Shown here piece after piece: positions 53,745 to 63,159 of a stretch of DNA of 64,000 nt. The notes beneath the pieces were generated by a model. The model had not been told where the DNA came from. It searched no databases and saw only the letters and a program-made list of their open reading frames with translations. The DNA lies in NCBI RefSeq assembly GCF_004363955.1, contig NZ_SNZR01000018.1, positions 62,001 to 126,000 on the forward strand. Reading direction: 5' to 3'. The position numbers and the translations under genes were made by a program. The first letter of the stretch is position 1. Every line of letters starts with the position of its first letter. This stretch comes from Enterovirga rhinocerotis. Lineage in GTDB: Bacteria; Pseudomonadota; Alphaproteobacteria; Rhizobiales; Beijerinckiaceae.

Positions 53745-53958
53745 CGCGATCTCTCGATGTTACGCCGTCTGCCAGCGCGCCCAGGCATGCGGACTTCGCC
53801 AGTGCGTGCCCGTGATGGCGAGGCGACTTCCGAGAGGCCGCGATAAGTCTCGCCGCTCCAGGCGAGCCGTCTTCACTGCCATCACGTGCCGATGAGCAGG
53901 ACCGCGCACGGGCACGTGATGCGATCGAAGCCGTATCCGACCTGATCGATCGAGGTGT

Positions 53959-54759
53959 CTAGCTCCGGTATTCGGGCTCCTCGCGATCGAGCGTGCGGCG
54001 CAGGCTCGCGAGATGGAGGCGAGCCGATTCCGCGTCGCCCTCCCGCATCTGCCGGGCCGTCGCCTCGGCGATCTCCTGCGAGACCGGGATGATCGGGCGC
54101 CCCGTCGCGAGGGCGAGGCACTGCACCTCGCAGGCGCGCTCCAGGTAATAGAGATCGTCCCAGGCCTCGGCGATCGTGCCGCCGAGCACCATGACGCCGT
54201 GGTGCTTCATGAAGACGATGTCAGCATCGCCGACCGAGGCCGCGATGCGGTCGCCTTCGCGCTCGTCGAGGGCGAGACCGTTATAGTCGCGGTCGACGAC
54301 GGTCCGGCCGTAGAACTTCAGCGCCGTCTGGCCGGCATAGACGAGCGGCTCGCCCTCCACCATCGTCAGCGCCGTCGCGTAGGGCATGTGCGTGTGGAAC
54401 GCGACGCGCGCACGCGGCACGTTCCTGTGCACGCGCGCATGGATGTAGAAGGCCGTCGCCTCGGGTTCGCCCTCGCCGTCGACGACGTTGCCGTGGAAAT
54501 CGCAGACGAGGAGCGACGACGCCGTGACCTCCCGGAAGGCGTAGCCATAGGGGTTCACGAGGAAGAGCTCGTCATGGCCGGGCACCATGGCCGAGAAATG
54601 GTTGCAGATGCCCTCGTGCATGCCGAGCCGATCGGCGAAGCGGAAGCAGGCGGCGAGGTCGGCCCGCGCCTGCATCACCTCCTCGCTGTCGAGCGCCGGT
54701 CGGTTGGGCCGCTCGGTCGCGGCCGGAGGCTGGGGATCGCGGTTCAGGGAATGGGCCAT
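53959..54759 (-). CDS. Class II aldolase/adducin family protein
   Basis: A 266-residue zinc enzyme of the class II aldolase/adducin fold. Metal ligands are in VAFHTHMPYATAL near 131 (His-x-His) and in MKHHGVMVLGG near 196; the start of the domain is LAACFRFADRLGMHEGICNHFSAM near 34-57, with the phosphate-loop Asn. It is in the group often called aldolase II superfamily proteins without known phosphate ester. It ends the leftward catabolic operon, 5 bases after the TetR gene, which suggests a role in splitting or decarboxylating a product of the hydantoinase-type step. Confidence 0.87.
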   Translation of the reverse strand: MAHSLNRDPQPPAATERPNRPALDSEEVMQARADLAACFRFADRLGMHEGICNHFSAMVPGHDELFLVNPYGYAFREVTASSLLVCDFHGNVVDGEGEPEATAFYIHARVHRNVPRARVAFHTHMPYATALTMVEGEPLVYAGQTALKFYGRTVVDRDYNGLALDEREGDRIAASVGDADIVFMKHHGVMVLGGTIAEAWDDLYYLERACEVQCLALATGRPIIPVSQEIAEATARQMREGDAESARLHLASLRRTLDREEPEYRS

Positions 54760-54764
54760 GACGC

Positions 54765-55472
54765 TCAGGGGGCTGGAGGGGGAGACGGCGCGATGACGCC
54801 CATGGGCGAGCCGTTGGTGAGGTACGAGAGCACCATATCGACGATATGCGCCCGGCGCCGCGCCAGGTTCTCCGGCGCCTTGAGGTCGCGCTCGAACAGC
54901 ATCGACAGCGTGAAGCGGTTCGACAGGTAGAAATAGCCGAGGCCCGACATCGAGATGTAGAGTTCCGCGGGATCGATCCCCGACCGGAAGACGCCCGTCT
55001 TCTCGCCTTCGTCGAGGATCGTCCGGAGCGTGTCCGAGAGCCGGTTGTAGAGGGCGCGGATGATCGGCGACTTCGCCAGATGCCGGCCGCGATGCAGGTT
55101 CTCGGTGTTCAGCATCACGATGACGTCGGGCTCGTCGATGAAGACCTGGAAGGTGCTCTCGCAGAGCCGCCGCATCGCCTCGACGGGATCGAGCCCGGCC
55201 AGGGGCACGTCGCCCTGACGCCGGCGCAAGGTCTCGTATGTGCGCTCGAGGACCCGGATGTAGAGGTCCTCCTTCGAGCCGAAGTGATGGTAGAGCAGGT
55301 TCTTGCTGACCTTGGCCCGGGCCGTGATGGCATCGACCCGCGCACCGTCGTAGCCGCGGCGGGCGAACTCGGCCTGGGCGGCGGCGAGGATGCGGTCCTG
55401 GGTGCCGATCGAATCGCGCTTGCGCGGCGTTGTGGCCACGAGATCCTTCTGAGTGTCGACGACGGCGTGCAC
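54765..55472 (-). CDS. TetR/AcrR family transcriptional regulator
   Basis: A 235-residue repressor. The DNA-binding domain lies at about residues 22-70: RILAAAQAEFARRGYDGARVDAITARAKVSKNLLYHHFGSKEDLY, which is canonical TetR helix-turn-helix. The ligand domain is larger and of the RutR/YcdC-like type (VIVMLNTENLHRGRHLAKSP). The start is GTG at 55472, 8 bases after the isomerase gene. Lying inside the catabolic operon, it probably controls that operon and the divergent transporter; two shared motifs in 60190-60295 are candidate targets. Confidence 0.88.
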   Translation of the reverse strand: MHAVVDTQKDLVATTPRKRDSIGTQDRILAAAQAEFARRGYDGARVDAITARAKVSKNLLYHHFGSKEDLYIRVLERTYETLRRRQGDVPLAGLDPVEAMRRLCESTFQVFIDEPDVIVMLNTENLHRGRHLAKSPIIRALYNRLSDTLRTILDEGEKTGVFRSGIDPAELYISMSGLGYFYLSNRFTLSMLFERDLKAPENLARRRAHIVDMVLSYLTNGSPMGVIAPSPPPAP

Positions 55473-55480
55473 CGCCAGCC

Positions 55481-56341
55481 TCAGGCCGCTTTAGCGCGAG
55501 CACGGGCTCCGACGAAAGGCGCGCAGCGCTCCACTGCGATCCGCGTCGTCTCGTGCCCGTCGCGCAACCACCAATCGAGCTTCGAGAAGATCTCGATCTC
55601 GAAGGGCCCATCGTAGCCGATCCGGTCCAGAACCGCCCGATACCCGGCGATGTCGATGATGCCGTCCCCCACCATGCCGCGGTCCTGATAGAGGTCGCGT
55701 GTCGGGACCAGCCAGTCGCAGAGATGGAAGGTCAGGATGCGGTCCGGACCGGCGCGTTCGAGGCCGCTCACGAAGTCGGGATCCCACCAGGAATGGTAGA
55801 CATCCGCGACGATGCCGGTGCCCTCGCCGAGCGTCTCGCAGAGCGAGAGGCAATGCGCGAAGGTCGAGAGGCAGGAGCGGTCGGCCGCGTACATCGGGTG
55901 GAGCGGCTCGAGGCCGAGGGCGATTCCGGCGGAACGAGCATGAGGCAGAAGCTCGCCGAGCGCGTCCGCCACGCGTGCGCGTGCCGATGCGAGGTCGCGC
56001 TCGCCGGCCGCGAGGCCGCCCGGCACGACGACGAGCGTCCGAGCGCCGAGTTCCGCCGCCATGTCGAGGCGACGCCGGTTCTCGTCCAGAGCCGCACGGT
56101 AGACGACCGGGTCGGTCAGGTTCACCCACGCCGTGGTGCACAGGCAGGGCACGAACAGGCCGGCATCGCGGATCATCCGCGAGGCCGCGGCGATCCCGGC
56201 ATCGTCGACATACTGCACCCACGCGCCGATGCCGGCGACGCCTGCGCGCGCATAGCCGTCGACGGCCTGGGCCAGGGTCCAGTCGCGCGTCGTGATCTGG
56301 TTGACCGCGAAGCGCGAGAGATCCGGCGCCGCGGCGCTCAT
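55481..56341 (-). CDS. Sugar phosphate isomerase/epimerase family TIM-barrel protein
   Basis: A 286-residue TIM barrel of the AP endonuclease 2/xylose isomerase-like superfamily. Visible metal ligands are Glu in IALGLEPLHPMYAADRSC near 150, Asp/His in GIVADVYHSWWDPDF near 183-197, His in LTFHLCDWLVPTRD near 213 and the last Glu in FEIEIFSKLDWWLRDG near 253. Overlaps the stop of the B subunit gene by ATGA. In such operons it may epimerise or isomerise a ring-opened intermediate; the true substrate is unknown. Confidence 0.85.
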   Translation of the reverse strand: MSAAAPDLSRFAVNQITTRDWTLAQAVDGYARAGVAGIGAWVQYVDDAGIAAASRMIRDAGLFVPCLCTTAWVNLTDPVVYRAALDENRRRLDMAAELGARTLVVVPGGLAAGERDLASARARVADALGELLPHARSAGIALGLEPLHPMYAADRSCLSTFAHCLSLCETLGEGTGIVADVYHSWWDPDFVSGLERAGPDRILTFHLCDWLVPTRDLYQDRGMVGDGIIDIAGYRAVLDRIGYDGPFEIEIFSKLDWWLRDGHETTRIAVERCAPFVGARARAKAA

Positions 56342-58071
56342 GCCGCGCCCCTCGCCTCGCCCCGCAGGCCGGCCGTCGCGGAGGCATCGACCGCCCCGTC
56401 CCGGATGACGACCCCGAAGCACTCGCGGGCGAATTCGACCGATACCTTGCCGTCGAGCACGTCCTCGAACACGCGGGCGGGATCGCGCTCGAAGGGCTGA
56501 CCGTAGCCGCCGCTGCCGGCCTGCTCGTGGCGGATCACGTCGCCCTTGCGGACCGTCCGCGTGACCTTGCTCGCCAGCACCTCGTCGGCACCCGTCGCCG
56601 CCGTGGTCAGGACGTTGCGCGAGGGCAGTCCGGCCTCGCCGCCGAAGAGGCCGTAGGGCCTCGTCGCGTATCGGTCCGTGCGCAGTTGCATGACCGCCTC
56701 GTCGGCGAGCAGCCGATATTGGCGCACGACCCCGATCCCGCCCCGGTTGCGGCCCGCGCCGCCGGAATCCGGCCGCAGCGCGTATTCGTCGATCATGAGG
56801 GGATAGGTCGCCTCCATGATCTCGACCGGCATGTTCGACATGTTCTGCGACGGGTTGGTGATCGCGTCGATGCCGTCCTTCGTCGCCCGGGCGCCGAGGG
56901 CGCCGTTGATCATGTCCACGACGATGAAGGGCTCGCGCGTTTCCTTGTCGTAGCCGCCGAGGCAGACGACGGAGTTCCCGCCCTCCCCTGCCGCCGAGAC
57001 GCGCTCGGGCACGATCTGCGCGAGGGCTCCGAGCACGGTGTCCACGATGCGGTAGCCGGTCAGCGCGCGGGCCGCGACGGGCGCGGGGAAGTTCGGATTG
57101 AGGAGGGTGCCCTTCGGCGCCTCGATCGCGATGCAGCGATAGAGGCCGGCATTGTTCGGCACGTCCGCGTCGAGCGTGCAGCGCACGGCGAGGTAGGTCG
57201 CCGATTTCACGAAGGAGAGCGTCGAGTTGATGGCGCCCCGCACCTGCGGCGAGGACCCGGCGAAATCGACGATCAGGCCGTCGCCCTTCACCGTCACCGC
57301 GACCTGGATGGGGATGGGGGCCTCGTCGAACCCGTCGCCGTCGATATAGTCCGTGAAGTGCCAGGTGCCGTCCGGCCACGCGGCGAAGGCCTTGCGGCTC
57401 AGGCGCTCGCCGTAATCGAGGAACTCTTCGAGGAAGGCTTCCAACTGCTCGATGCCGTATTTCTCGACGAGGCGAAGCAATTCGCGCTCCCCCAGCGCGC
57501 AGGTCGCGAGCTGGGCGTCGAGATCGCCGACGACGAGGTCGGGCAGGCGCACGTTCTTCGTGATGATGTCGAAGAGCGTCTTGTTGCGCACGCCCTTGTC
57601 GAAGAGCTTCAGCGGCGGGATGCGCAGGCCTTCCTGGAAGATCTCCGTCGAGTCGCTCGCATTCGAGCCCGGCACACGCCCACCGACGTCGCAATGGTGG
57701 CAGATCACCACCGAGAAGCCGACATGCCGGCTTCCGGCGAAGATCGGCTTGAACATGAAGATGTCCGGCAGATGCATGCCGCCGTCATAGGGGTCGTTGA
57801 AGATGATGACGTCGTCGGGATGGAGATCGTCGCCGTAATGGCGCAGGAGCGATTCCATCGCATCCGGCACGGCACCGAGATGCAGGGCCACGGTCTTGGC
57901 CTGAGCCAGGATGCGGCCCTTCGCGTCGCACATGGTCGTCGAGTAATCGAGCACGTCGCGCACGATCGGCGAGCGCGCCGTCCGCATGACCGTGTAGGCC
58001 ATGTCGTCGACGATGGATTCGAGGGCGCTCTTCAGCACCGCGAAGGTGATCGGATCGATCGGCTTCGTCAT
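56338..58071 (-). CDS. Hydantoinase B/oxoprolinase family protein
   Basis: A 577-residue subunit of an ATP-dependent cyclic-amide hydrolase or of a related carboxylase. Features: MTKPIDPITFAVLKSALESIVDDMAYTVMRTARSP at the start, FNDPYDGGMHLPDIFMF near 90-106 and HHCDVGGRVPGS near 121, the metal site; GGRNRGG-type loop appears as GGAGRNRGGIGVVRQY near 440. It overlaps hyuA by one base and the isomerase by four. Partner subunit A lies directly upstream. Relatives hydrolyse hydantoins, 5-oxoproline or caprolactam, or carboxylate acetone and acetophenone. Confidence 0.92.
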   Translation of the reverse strand: MTKPIDPITFAVLKSALESIVDDMAYTVMRTARSPIVRDVLDYSTTMCDAKGRILAQAKTVALHLGAVPDAMESLLRHYGDDLHPDDVIIFNDPYDGGMHLPDIFMFKPIFAGSRHVGFSVVICHHCDVGGRVPGSNASDSTEIFQEGLRIPPLKLFDKGVRNKTLFDIITKNVRLPDLVVGDLDAQLATCALGERELLRLVEKYGIEQLEAFLEEFLDYGERLSRKAFAAWPDGTWHFTDYIDGDGFDEAPIPIQVAVTVKGDGLIVDFAGSSPQVRGAINSTLSFVKSATYLAVRCTLDADVPNNAGLYRCIAIEAPKGTLLNPNFPAPVAARALTGYRIVDTVLGALAQIVPERVSAAGEGGNSVVCLGGYDKETREPFIVVDMINGALGARATKDGIDAITNPSQNMSNMPVEIMEATYPLMIDEYALRPDSGGAGRNRGGIGVVRQYRLLADEAVMQLRTDRYATRPYGLFGGEAGLPSRNVLTTAATGADEVLASKVTRTVRKGDVIRHEQAGSGGYGQPFERDPARVFEDVLDGKVSVEFARECFGVVIRDGAVDASATAGLRGEARGAA

Positions 58072-60164
58072 CACAGGCTCCCCTCGGCCAGCGTGATCAG
58101 GAGATTGCCGCGCGGGTCGGTCGTCGCGGCCGCATCGGGCGGAACGAGGACCGTCGAGTCCGCGCCCTGGAGAATGGCGGGACCCTCGATCCGGCCGCGC
58201 ACGGACGCGCGATCGAGGATCGGCGTCTCGATCCAGCCGCGCTCCGTCCCGAAATAGACCGCCCGGCGCTCGGCCGCGGCAGCCGTCGGGGCCGTCTCGT
58301 CCTGCTCGTGCCGGAAATCGAGCTTGCCCGGCCTGAGGCCCCGCCCCACGAGCCGCAGGCTGACGGTCTCGATGACGTCGTCGGAGGCGTAGGAGTAGAT
58401 GGCGCCGTAGGCGGCAAGGAAGGCCGCGCGCAGGCTGGCCGCGTCGTCCGCGTCGCCGAAGGGCACCGCGAGCGACATTTCCTGACCGCGGAAGCGCATG
58501 TCGAGTTCGGGCTGGAGGCTGATCGCCTCGGGCGCGACGCCCTCCCCGAGCAACCGCTCGCGCGCTTCGGCCGCGAGCTCTGCGACGATCGCCTTCGCCG
58601 CAGCGAGGTCGATCCCGTCGAGCCGGCCGGCGAGCGGGCGGATGAGGTAGTGCTCGACATCGCCGGCGAGCATTCCCATCGCGGTGAAGACGCCGGGCGA
58701 GGCCGGCACCAGCACCCGTGGCATCGACAGGAGCCGCGCGATGTCGACGGCATGGACGGGCCCCGACCCTCCGATCGCGACCAGCGTGAAGTCGCGCGGA
58801 TCGACCCCCCGCTCGACGGTCACGGCCCGGATGGCGCGGGCCATGTTGGAATTGACCACCTCGCGCACGCCGTAGGCCGCCGTCGCGACATCGAGGCCGA
58901 AGGGCTCGGCGAGGTCGCGCGCGATGACCGCCTCCGCCTTCTCGCGAGACAGCGTCCGCGAGCCGCCTGCCAGCGTGTCGGGCAGGTAGCCGAGAAAGAG
59001 ATTGGCGTCGGTCACGGTCGGCCGGTCGCCGCCGATGCCGTAGCAGGCGGGGCCGGGATCGGCGCCGGCCGAGACCGGGCCGACCTTCATCAGGCCGCCC
59101 TCGTCGACATGGGCGATCGAGCCCGCGCCGCTGCCGACCTCGGCGACGTCGACGGTCGGCACGCTCATCATGTAGCCGCCCGCCTTGATGAAGCGACTCG
59201 GCGTCGAGATGCCCGCGCGGAATTCGTATTCCGAGACGCGCATCAGGTTGCCGCCCTGGATCAGGGAGGCGGAGGCGGTGGTGCCGCCCATGTCGAAGAC
59301 GACGAGATCGCCCTCCCCCAGCGCCTCGCCGAGGCGCCCTCCCCCGACGACGCCGGCGGCGCGGCCCGAGGAGATGAAGAAGACCGGCTTCGCGCGGGCG
59401 GTCTCGGACGATGCCAGAGCGCCGTTGGAATTGCAGACGAGGAGCGGCGCCGAGATCCCGATCGAGGCGAGCCCTTCCTCGAGCCGCGTGAGATAGGCCT
59501 CCAGCACCGGCCGCACATAGGCATTCACGACGGTCGTCGAGCTGCGCTCGTATTCCTTCGCCTCCGGCAGGACCGACACCGACGTCGTGACCTGAAGCTC
59601 GGGCACATGCCGGGCCAGAAGTTCCTCGGCACGCAGTTCGTGCACCGGATTGCGATAGGAGTTGAGGAAGCAGATCGCGACCGACCGGATGCCGGCCGCC
59701 GACAGCGTGCGCCCCGCCTCGACGACCTCGGCCTCGTCGAGCGGCGCATGGATGTCGCCGGCCGCGGTGACGCGCTCCGTGACCTCCAGACGGTGACGGC
59801 GCGGCACGAGCGGAAGCGGCTTCTCCCATTGCAGATCGAACATGCCGGGAGTCCTCAGGCGCCCGATCTCGAGGACGTCGCGGAAGCCGCGCGTCGTGAT
59901 CAGGCCCGTGGGGGCGCCGACCTTCTGCAGCAGGGTGTTCGATCCGACGGTCGTGCCGTGGACCACTTCCGCAACCTCGCGAGCCGCAATCCCGGCCTCG
60001 GCCAGGATCTCCCGGACCCCCGTCAGCACGGCCTCCTCGGGAGCCGCAGGCGTCGACGACACCTTCCGCTGGAAGGTCCGAGCCGCGGCATCCGTGAGCA
60101 CGAGATCGGTGAACGTCCCTCCGATATCGACGCCGATCCGGACCGCACCCCTCGCTCCGACCAT
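58071..60164 (-). CDS. Hydantoinase A/oxoprolinase family protein
   Basis: A 697-residue ATP-using subunit of the ASKHA fold. The phosphate-1 motif IGVDIGGTFTDLVLTD is at residues 9-24, EVVHGTTVGSNTLLQKVG near 66-83 and GGPVHAVDIARLLSMPRV-type phosphate-2 region appears as IGGSGPVHAVDIARLLSMP near 465. DMGGTTASASLIQGG near 290 and DADAGPACYG-like AGADPGPACYGIGGDRPTVTD near 360 are also family hallmarks. AGGAG 6-10 bases before ATG 60164 supports the start. First gene of the leftward operon, divergent from a transporter. Confidence 0.92.
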   Translation of the reverse strand: MVGARGAVRIGVDIGGTFTDLVLTDAAARTFQRKVSSTPAAPEEAVLTGVREILAEAGIAAREVAEVVHGTTVGSNTLLQKVGAPTGLITTRGFRDVLEIGRLRTPGMFDLQWEKPLPLVPRRHRLEVTERVTAAGDIHAPLDEAEVVEAGRTLSAAGIRSVAICFLNSYRNPVHELRAEELLARHVPELQVTTSVSVLPEAKEYERSSTTVVNAYVRPVLEAYLTRLEEGLASIGISAPLLVCNSNGALASSETARAKPVFFISSGRAAGVVGGGRLGEALGEGDLVVFDMGGTTASASLIQGGNLMRVSEYEFRAGISTPSRFIKAGGYMMSVPTVDVAEVGSGAGSIAHVDEGGLMKVGPVSAGADPGPACYGIGGDRPTVTDANLFLGYLPDTLAGGSRTLSREKAEAVIARDLAEPFGLDVATAAYGVREVVNSNMARAIRAVTVERGVDPRDFTLVAIGGSGPVHAVDIARLLSMPRVLVPASPGVFTAMGMLAGDVEHYLIRPLAGRLDGIDLAAAKAIVAELAAEARERLLGEGVAPEAISLQPELDMRFRGQEMSLAVPFGDADDAASLRAAFLAAYGAIYSYASDDVIETVSLRLVGRGLRPGKLDFRHEQDETAPTAAAAERRAVYFGTERGWIETPILDRASVRGRIEGPAILQGADSTVLVPPDAAATTDPRGNLLITLAEGSL

Positions 60165-60189
60165 GAAGCCATCTCCTGCTTATTGAACT

Positions 60190-60295
60190 GATTGGTTAGT
60201 TATAGCCGGAAGCCCCGTCAAGCCGGAGACGCGACGCCATCGTAGGCAGATGCCGACAAAAGATTGGGCTTGCGCGATCAATTGGACCAGTTAGT
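60190..60295. promoter_or_regulatory. Divergent control region with two related GA-YYR-GTTAGT motifs
   Basis: The 157-base gap between hyuA and the transporter contains GATTGGTTAGT at 60190-60200 and GACCAGTTAGT at 60285-60295, same orientation, 95 bases apart, one beside each start. The first sits in an imperfect palindrome (AACTGATTGGTTAGTT). They are candidate operators for the TetR protein of the cluster, which would then control both directions. Confidence 0.45.
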
Positions 60296-60321
60296 CTACA
60301 GCGAAGAAAAAGGAGGGGATC

Positions 60322-61320
60322 ATGCAGCCAACCCGTCACTGGATTCGAGCCCTGCGCGCGGCAGGCGTCGGGCTCGCCGTCGCCGCCCTATCCGCCATCC
60401 CGGCCACCGCTCAGGAGAAGCTGACGGTCAGGCTCGATTTCTCGCCCTGGGGCGTCCATGCGGGAATGCACCTCGCCAAGGAGAAGGGGTGGTTCAAGGA
60501 GGCCGGCCTCGACGTCGAGGTGCAGGACGGGCGCGGCTCCGGCAACACCCTCCAGTTGGTCAATGCGGGCCAGGCCGATGTCGGCCAGATCCAGCTCGGC
60601 CTCCTGCCGCAGGCCCGCGCGAACGGCGCGCAGTTGAAGGGCTTCGCGGGTTTCGGCCGCCGCACCGATCTCGCCGTGCTGGTGGACAAGGATTCGCCGA
60701 TCCAGAAGGTCTCGGACTTCGCCGGGAAGACGCTGGTCGTCTTCGCCGCGAGCCCCTGGGCGCCCTATATCGATCACTGGCTCAAGCAGGGCGGCCTCGA
60801 CCGCACCAAGACGACGATCACGTTCGTCGATCCCGCCGCTCTCTGGGGCACGTACACCGCCAAGCGCGCCGACGGCCTGATGTCGACCGAGCCCTCCGCC
60901 GTGCCGGTCGCCGCGGCGACGCGTCCCTCGAAGGCGATCCTCGCCGAGGATGCCGGCATCGCCTATCCGAGCTACGGCCTCGTCGCGACCGAGAAGACGA
61001 TCGCAGCGAAGAAGGAAGCTCTGTCGAAGCTGGTCGAGATCCAGCAGAAGGCCTGGGCGTATATGCGCGACGGCAAGATCGAGGAGGGGGTGGACGCCAT
61101 CGTCAAGCAGCGCCCCGACGCCAAGCTGGACCGCAAAGCCCTCGCCGAGCAGATCCGGCTCACGATCGCCTTCTTCGACACGCCCGCGACGAAGGGCAAG
61201 CCGATCGGGTGGCAGGCTGAATCCGACTGGGAGGTCGCGCTCAAGGGCCTCGAGGCGGCCGGCGCCGTGAAGCCGGGCTGGAAGGTCTCGGACTACTACA
61301 CCAACGACCTCGTCAAGTAA
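60322..61320 (+). CDS. ABC transporter substrate-binding protein (NMT1/ThiY-SsuA type)
   Basis: A 332-residue periplasmic binding protein. The signal peptide ends at IPATAQ (residue 31). Mature N-terminus KLTVRLDFSPWGVHAGMHLAKEKGWFKEAGLDVEVQ has the NMT1-type pattern of pyrimidine-precursor and sulfonate binders (W-x-x-x-x-H-x-G/A...AKEKGWF). Later VNAGQADVGQIQLGLLPQARANG and PWAPYIDHWLKQ are family-like. AGGAGGGG lies 5 bases before ATG 60322, a near-ideal ribosome site. Divergent from the hydantoinase genes, it is the likely uptake protein for their substrate. Confidence 0.9.
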   Translation: MQPTRHWIRALRAAGVGLAVAALSAIPATAQEKLTVRLDFSPWGVHAGMHLAKEKGWFKEAGLDVEVQDGRGSGNTLQLVNAGQADVGQIQLGLLPQARANGAQLKGFAGFGRRTDLAVLVDKDSPIQKVSDFAGKTLVVFAASPWAPYIDHWLKQGGLDRTKTTITFVDPAALWGTYTAKRADGLMSTEPSAVPVAAATRPSKAILAEDAGIAYPSYGLVATEKTIAAKKEALSKLVEIQQKAWAYMRDGKIEEGVDAIVKQRPDAKLDRKALAEQIRLTIAFFDTPATKGKPIGWQAESDWEVALKGLEAAGAVKPGWKVSDYYTNDLVK

Positions 61321-61342
61321 GAACGAGCAGGAAGAGCCCCGC

Positions 61343-62224
61343 ATGAGGACGGCCCTCGCCCCGAATCCCGCCATCTCGCCCGCAACCGATCCCGCGATGA
61401 CGACGACCGAACCGGCAGCCGCCTCTCAGATGCCGGGCCGCGCCACGGCCCCAGCCTATGTCTCCATCGAGGGGGTCGGGAAATCCTATGGTTCGCGCCA
61501 CGGCGCGGTCCATGCTTTGGCCGGGATCGATCTCGAGGTCCGGGAGGGCGAGTTCCTCTCGATCCTCGGGCCGAGCGGCTGCGGAAAGTCGACGCTGCTC
61601 AAGTGCATCGGCGGGCTGGAGCGCGTCACGAAGGGGTCCCTCGCCGTGCGGGGGCAGCCGCTGAGCGGCCCGCCTGCAAAGGCCGGCATGGTCTTCCAGC
61701 GCGACGTCCTGCTCGATTGGCGCACCATTCTCGACAACGTGCTGATCACGGCCGAATTCCTCGGCCAGAGCCGGGAGGCCCTGAAGCCGCGCGCGCTACA
61801 ACTGCTGCAACGCTTCGGTCTGTCCGGCTTCGAGAACCGCCACCCTTGGGAATTGTCGGGCGGCATGCGCCAGCGCGCCTCCATCTGCCGCGCGCTCCTC
61901 TGCGATCCGGAATTGCTGCTGATGGACGAGCCCTTCGGGGCGCTCGACGCGATGACGCGCGACGACCTCAATCTCGAACTCGCGCGCATCTGGCAGGATA
62001 CGCGCAAGACGGTCGTCTTCGTCACCCACGGCATCGCCGAGGCGATCTTCCTCTCCGACCGCGTCGTGATGATGGACCGCAATCCGGGCCGCATCGTCGA
62101 GGTGATGGAGATCGACCTGCCGCGTCCGCGCACGCTCGCCATGCGGGAGACGCCTGAATTCGGGCGCTACGTCGCCCATATCCGCCACCTGTTCGCCGGG
62201 CTCGGCATCCTGAAGGAAGGCTGA
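61343..62224 (+). CDS. ABC transporter ATP-binding protein (SsuB/TauB-like)
   Basis: A 293-residue ATPase. Walker A is GPSGCGKST near 75-83, Q-loop VFQRDVLLDWRTILDNV near 115-131, signature LSGGMRQRASICRALL near 170-186 and Walker B LLLMDEPFGALDAMTRDDL near 191-209, all typical of nitrate/sulfonate/taurine-type systems. The N-terminal 38 residues are extra and Ala/Pro/Thr-rich; an internal ATG at residue 19 could be the real start. It follows the binding protein by 22 bases and precedes the permease by 3. Confidence 0.9.
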   Translation: MRTALAPNPAISPATDPAMTTTEPAAASQMPGRATAPAYVSIEGVGKSYGSRHGAVHALAGIDLEVREGEFLSILGPSGCGKSTLLKCIGGLERVTKGSLAVRGQPLSGPPAKAGMVFQRDVLLDWRTILDNVLITAEFLGQSREALKPRALQLLQRFGLSGFENRHPWELSGGMRQRASICRALLCDPELLLMDEPFGALDAMTRDDLNLELARIWQDTRKTVVFVTHGIAEAIFLSDRVVMMDRNPGRIVEVMEIDLPRPRTLAMRETPEFGRYVAHIRHLFAGLGILKEG

Positions 62225-62227
62225 GCG

Positions 62228-63004
62228 ATGCGCTCGACCCTGCACGAGATCGCCTCCGTCCTCGGCGTCATCGCGGCCGCGATGGTGCTGTGGGAGATCG
62301 GCGTCTGGATCCTGAAGCCGCCGCCGATCATCCTGCCGGCCCCGAGCGTCATCTTCGCCGAGTTCCTTCAGGCGCCGTCCTATTTCCTGCGCCAGACCGC
62401 CTACACGATCTACACGACGCTCGCCGGCTTCGGGCTCGCGGCGGTCCTCGGCCTCGTCCTCGCCATCGGCATCGTGCATTCGCGCCTGCTGGAGAAGACG
62501 GTCTATACGCTCCTCGTCGCGCTGAATTCCGTGCCGAAGGTCGCGCTCGCGCCGCTCTTTGTCATCTGGATGGGAACCGGCATCGAGCCGAAGATCGCCA
62601 TCGCGCTGATGCTCGCCCTCTTCTCTGTGGTCATCGACGCCGTCCTCGGACTGCGCTCCGTCGATCCCGACATGCTGAACCTCGCCCGCATCAGCCGCGC
62701 CAGCCAGTTCGCGATCCTGCGCAAGATCAGGCTTCCGAACGCCCTCCCCAGCATCTTCGCGGGGCTCAAGGTCGCGATCTCCTTCGCCCTCGTCGGCGCC
62801 ATCGTCGGCGAGTTCGTCGCCGGCTCCGAGGGGCTCGGCTTCGCGATCCTGACCGCGCAGGGCCAGTTCGACACCCCGCGCGTCTTCGTCTGCCTGCTGC
62901 TGCTCGGCCTTCTCGGCACGGTGCTCTTCTACCTCGTCGAAGGCGCCGAGCGCATCTCGCTTCCCTGGCACGTCTCCCAGCGCGGCCACGCGTCCGGCCA
63001 CTGA
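62228..63004 (+). CDS. ABC transporter permease (SsuC/TauC-like)
   Basis: A 258-residue permease with six predicted helices. The first helix is LGVIAAAMVLWEIGVWIL (12-29), followed by ILPAPSVIFAEFLQ, a standard pattern of the family. The EAA loop that contacts the ATPase reads LNLARISRASQFAILRKIRLPNALPSIFAGLKVA near 155-188, and VGEFVAGSEGLGFAI follows near 195. It completes a three-gene importer for, probably, a heterocyclic or organic nitrogen compound used by the divergent catabolic genes. Confidence 0.9.
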   Translation: MRSTLHEIASVLGVIAAAMVLWEIGVWILKPPPIILPAPSVIFAEFLQAPSYFLRQTAYTIYTTLAGFGLAAVLGLVLAIGIVHSRLLEKTVYTLLVALNSVPKVALAPLFVIWMGTGIEPKIAIALMLALFSVVIDAVLGLRSVDPDMLNLARISRASQFAILRKIRLPNALPSIFAGLKVAISFALVGAIVGEFVAGSEGLGFAILTAQGQFDTPRVFVCLLLLGLLGTVLFYLVEGAERISLPWHVSQRGHASGH

Positions 63005-63159
63005 GAACAAGAGGCCCCGGCCGCGAAACAACGCGGCGTCGTGCATGCAGCTGGAGCCTCCGTCTCTGGAGGAGACCGACCGCGCCTTCAGCCAGGATCG
63101 ATGCCTGAGGTGCTACAGCCGCACGGATATGGCTCGCCTGGAGATCGTTCTATTCCGAA

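Noticed and set aside
53669-53958. tRNA gene as an integration site for a mobile element
   Set aside because: No integrase and no repeat of the tRNA 3' end were seen downstream; the next genes are ordinary metabolic genes.
53959-55611. A 550-codon frame that might be a TetR-aldolase fusion
   Set aside because: Only the part after 54759 looks like protein; the upstream part is a shadow of the TetR gene, which lies in another frame.
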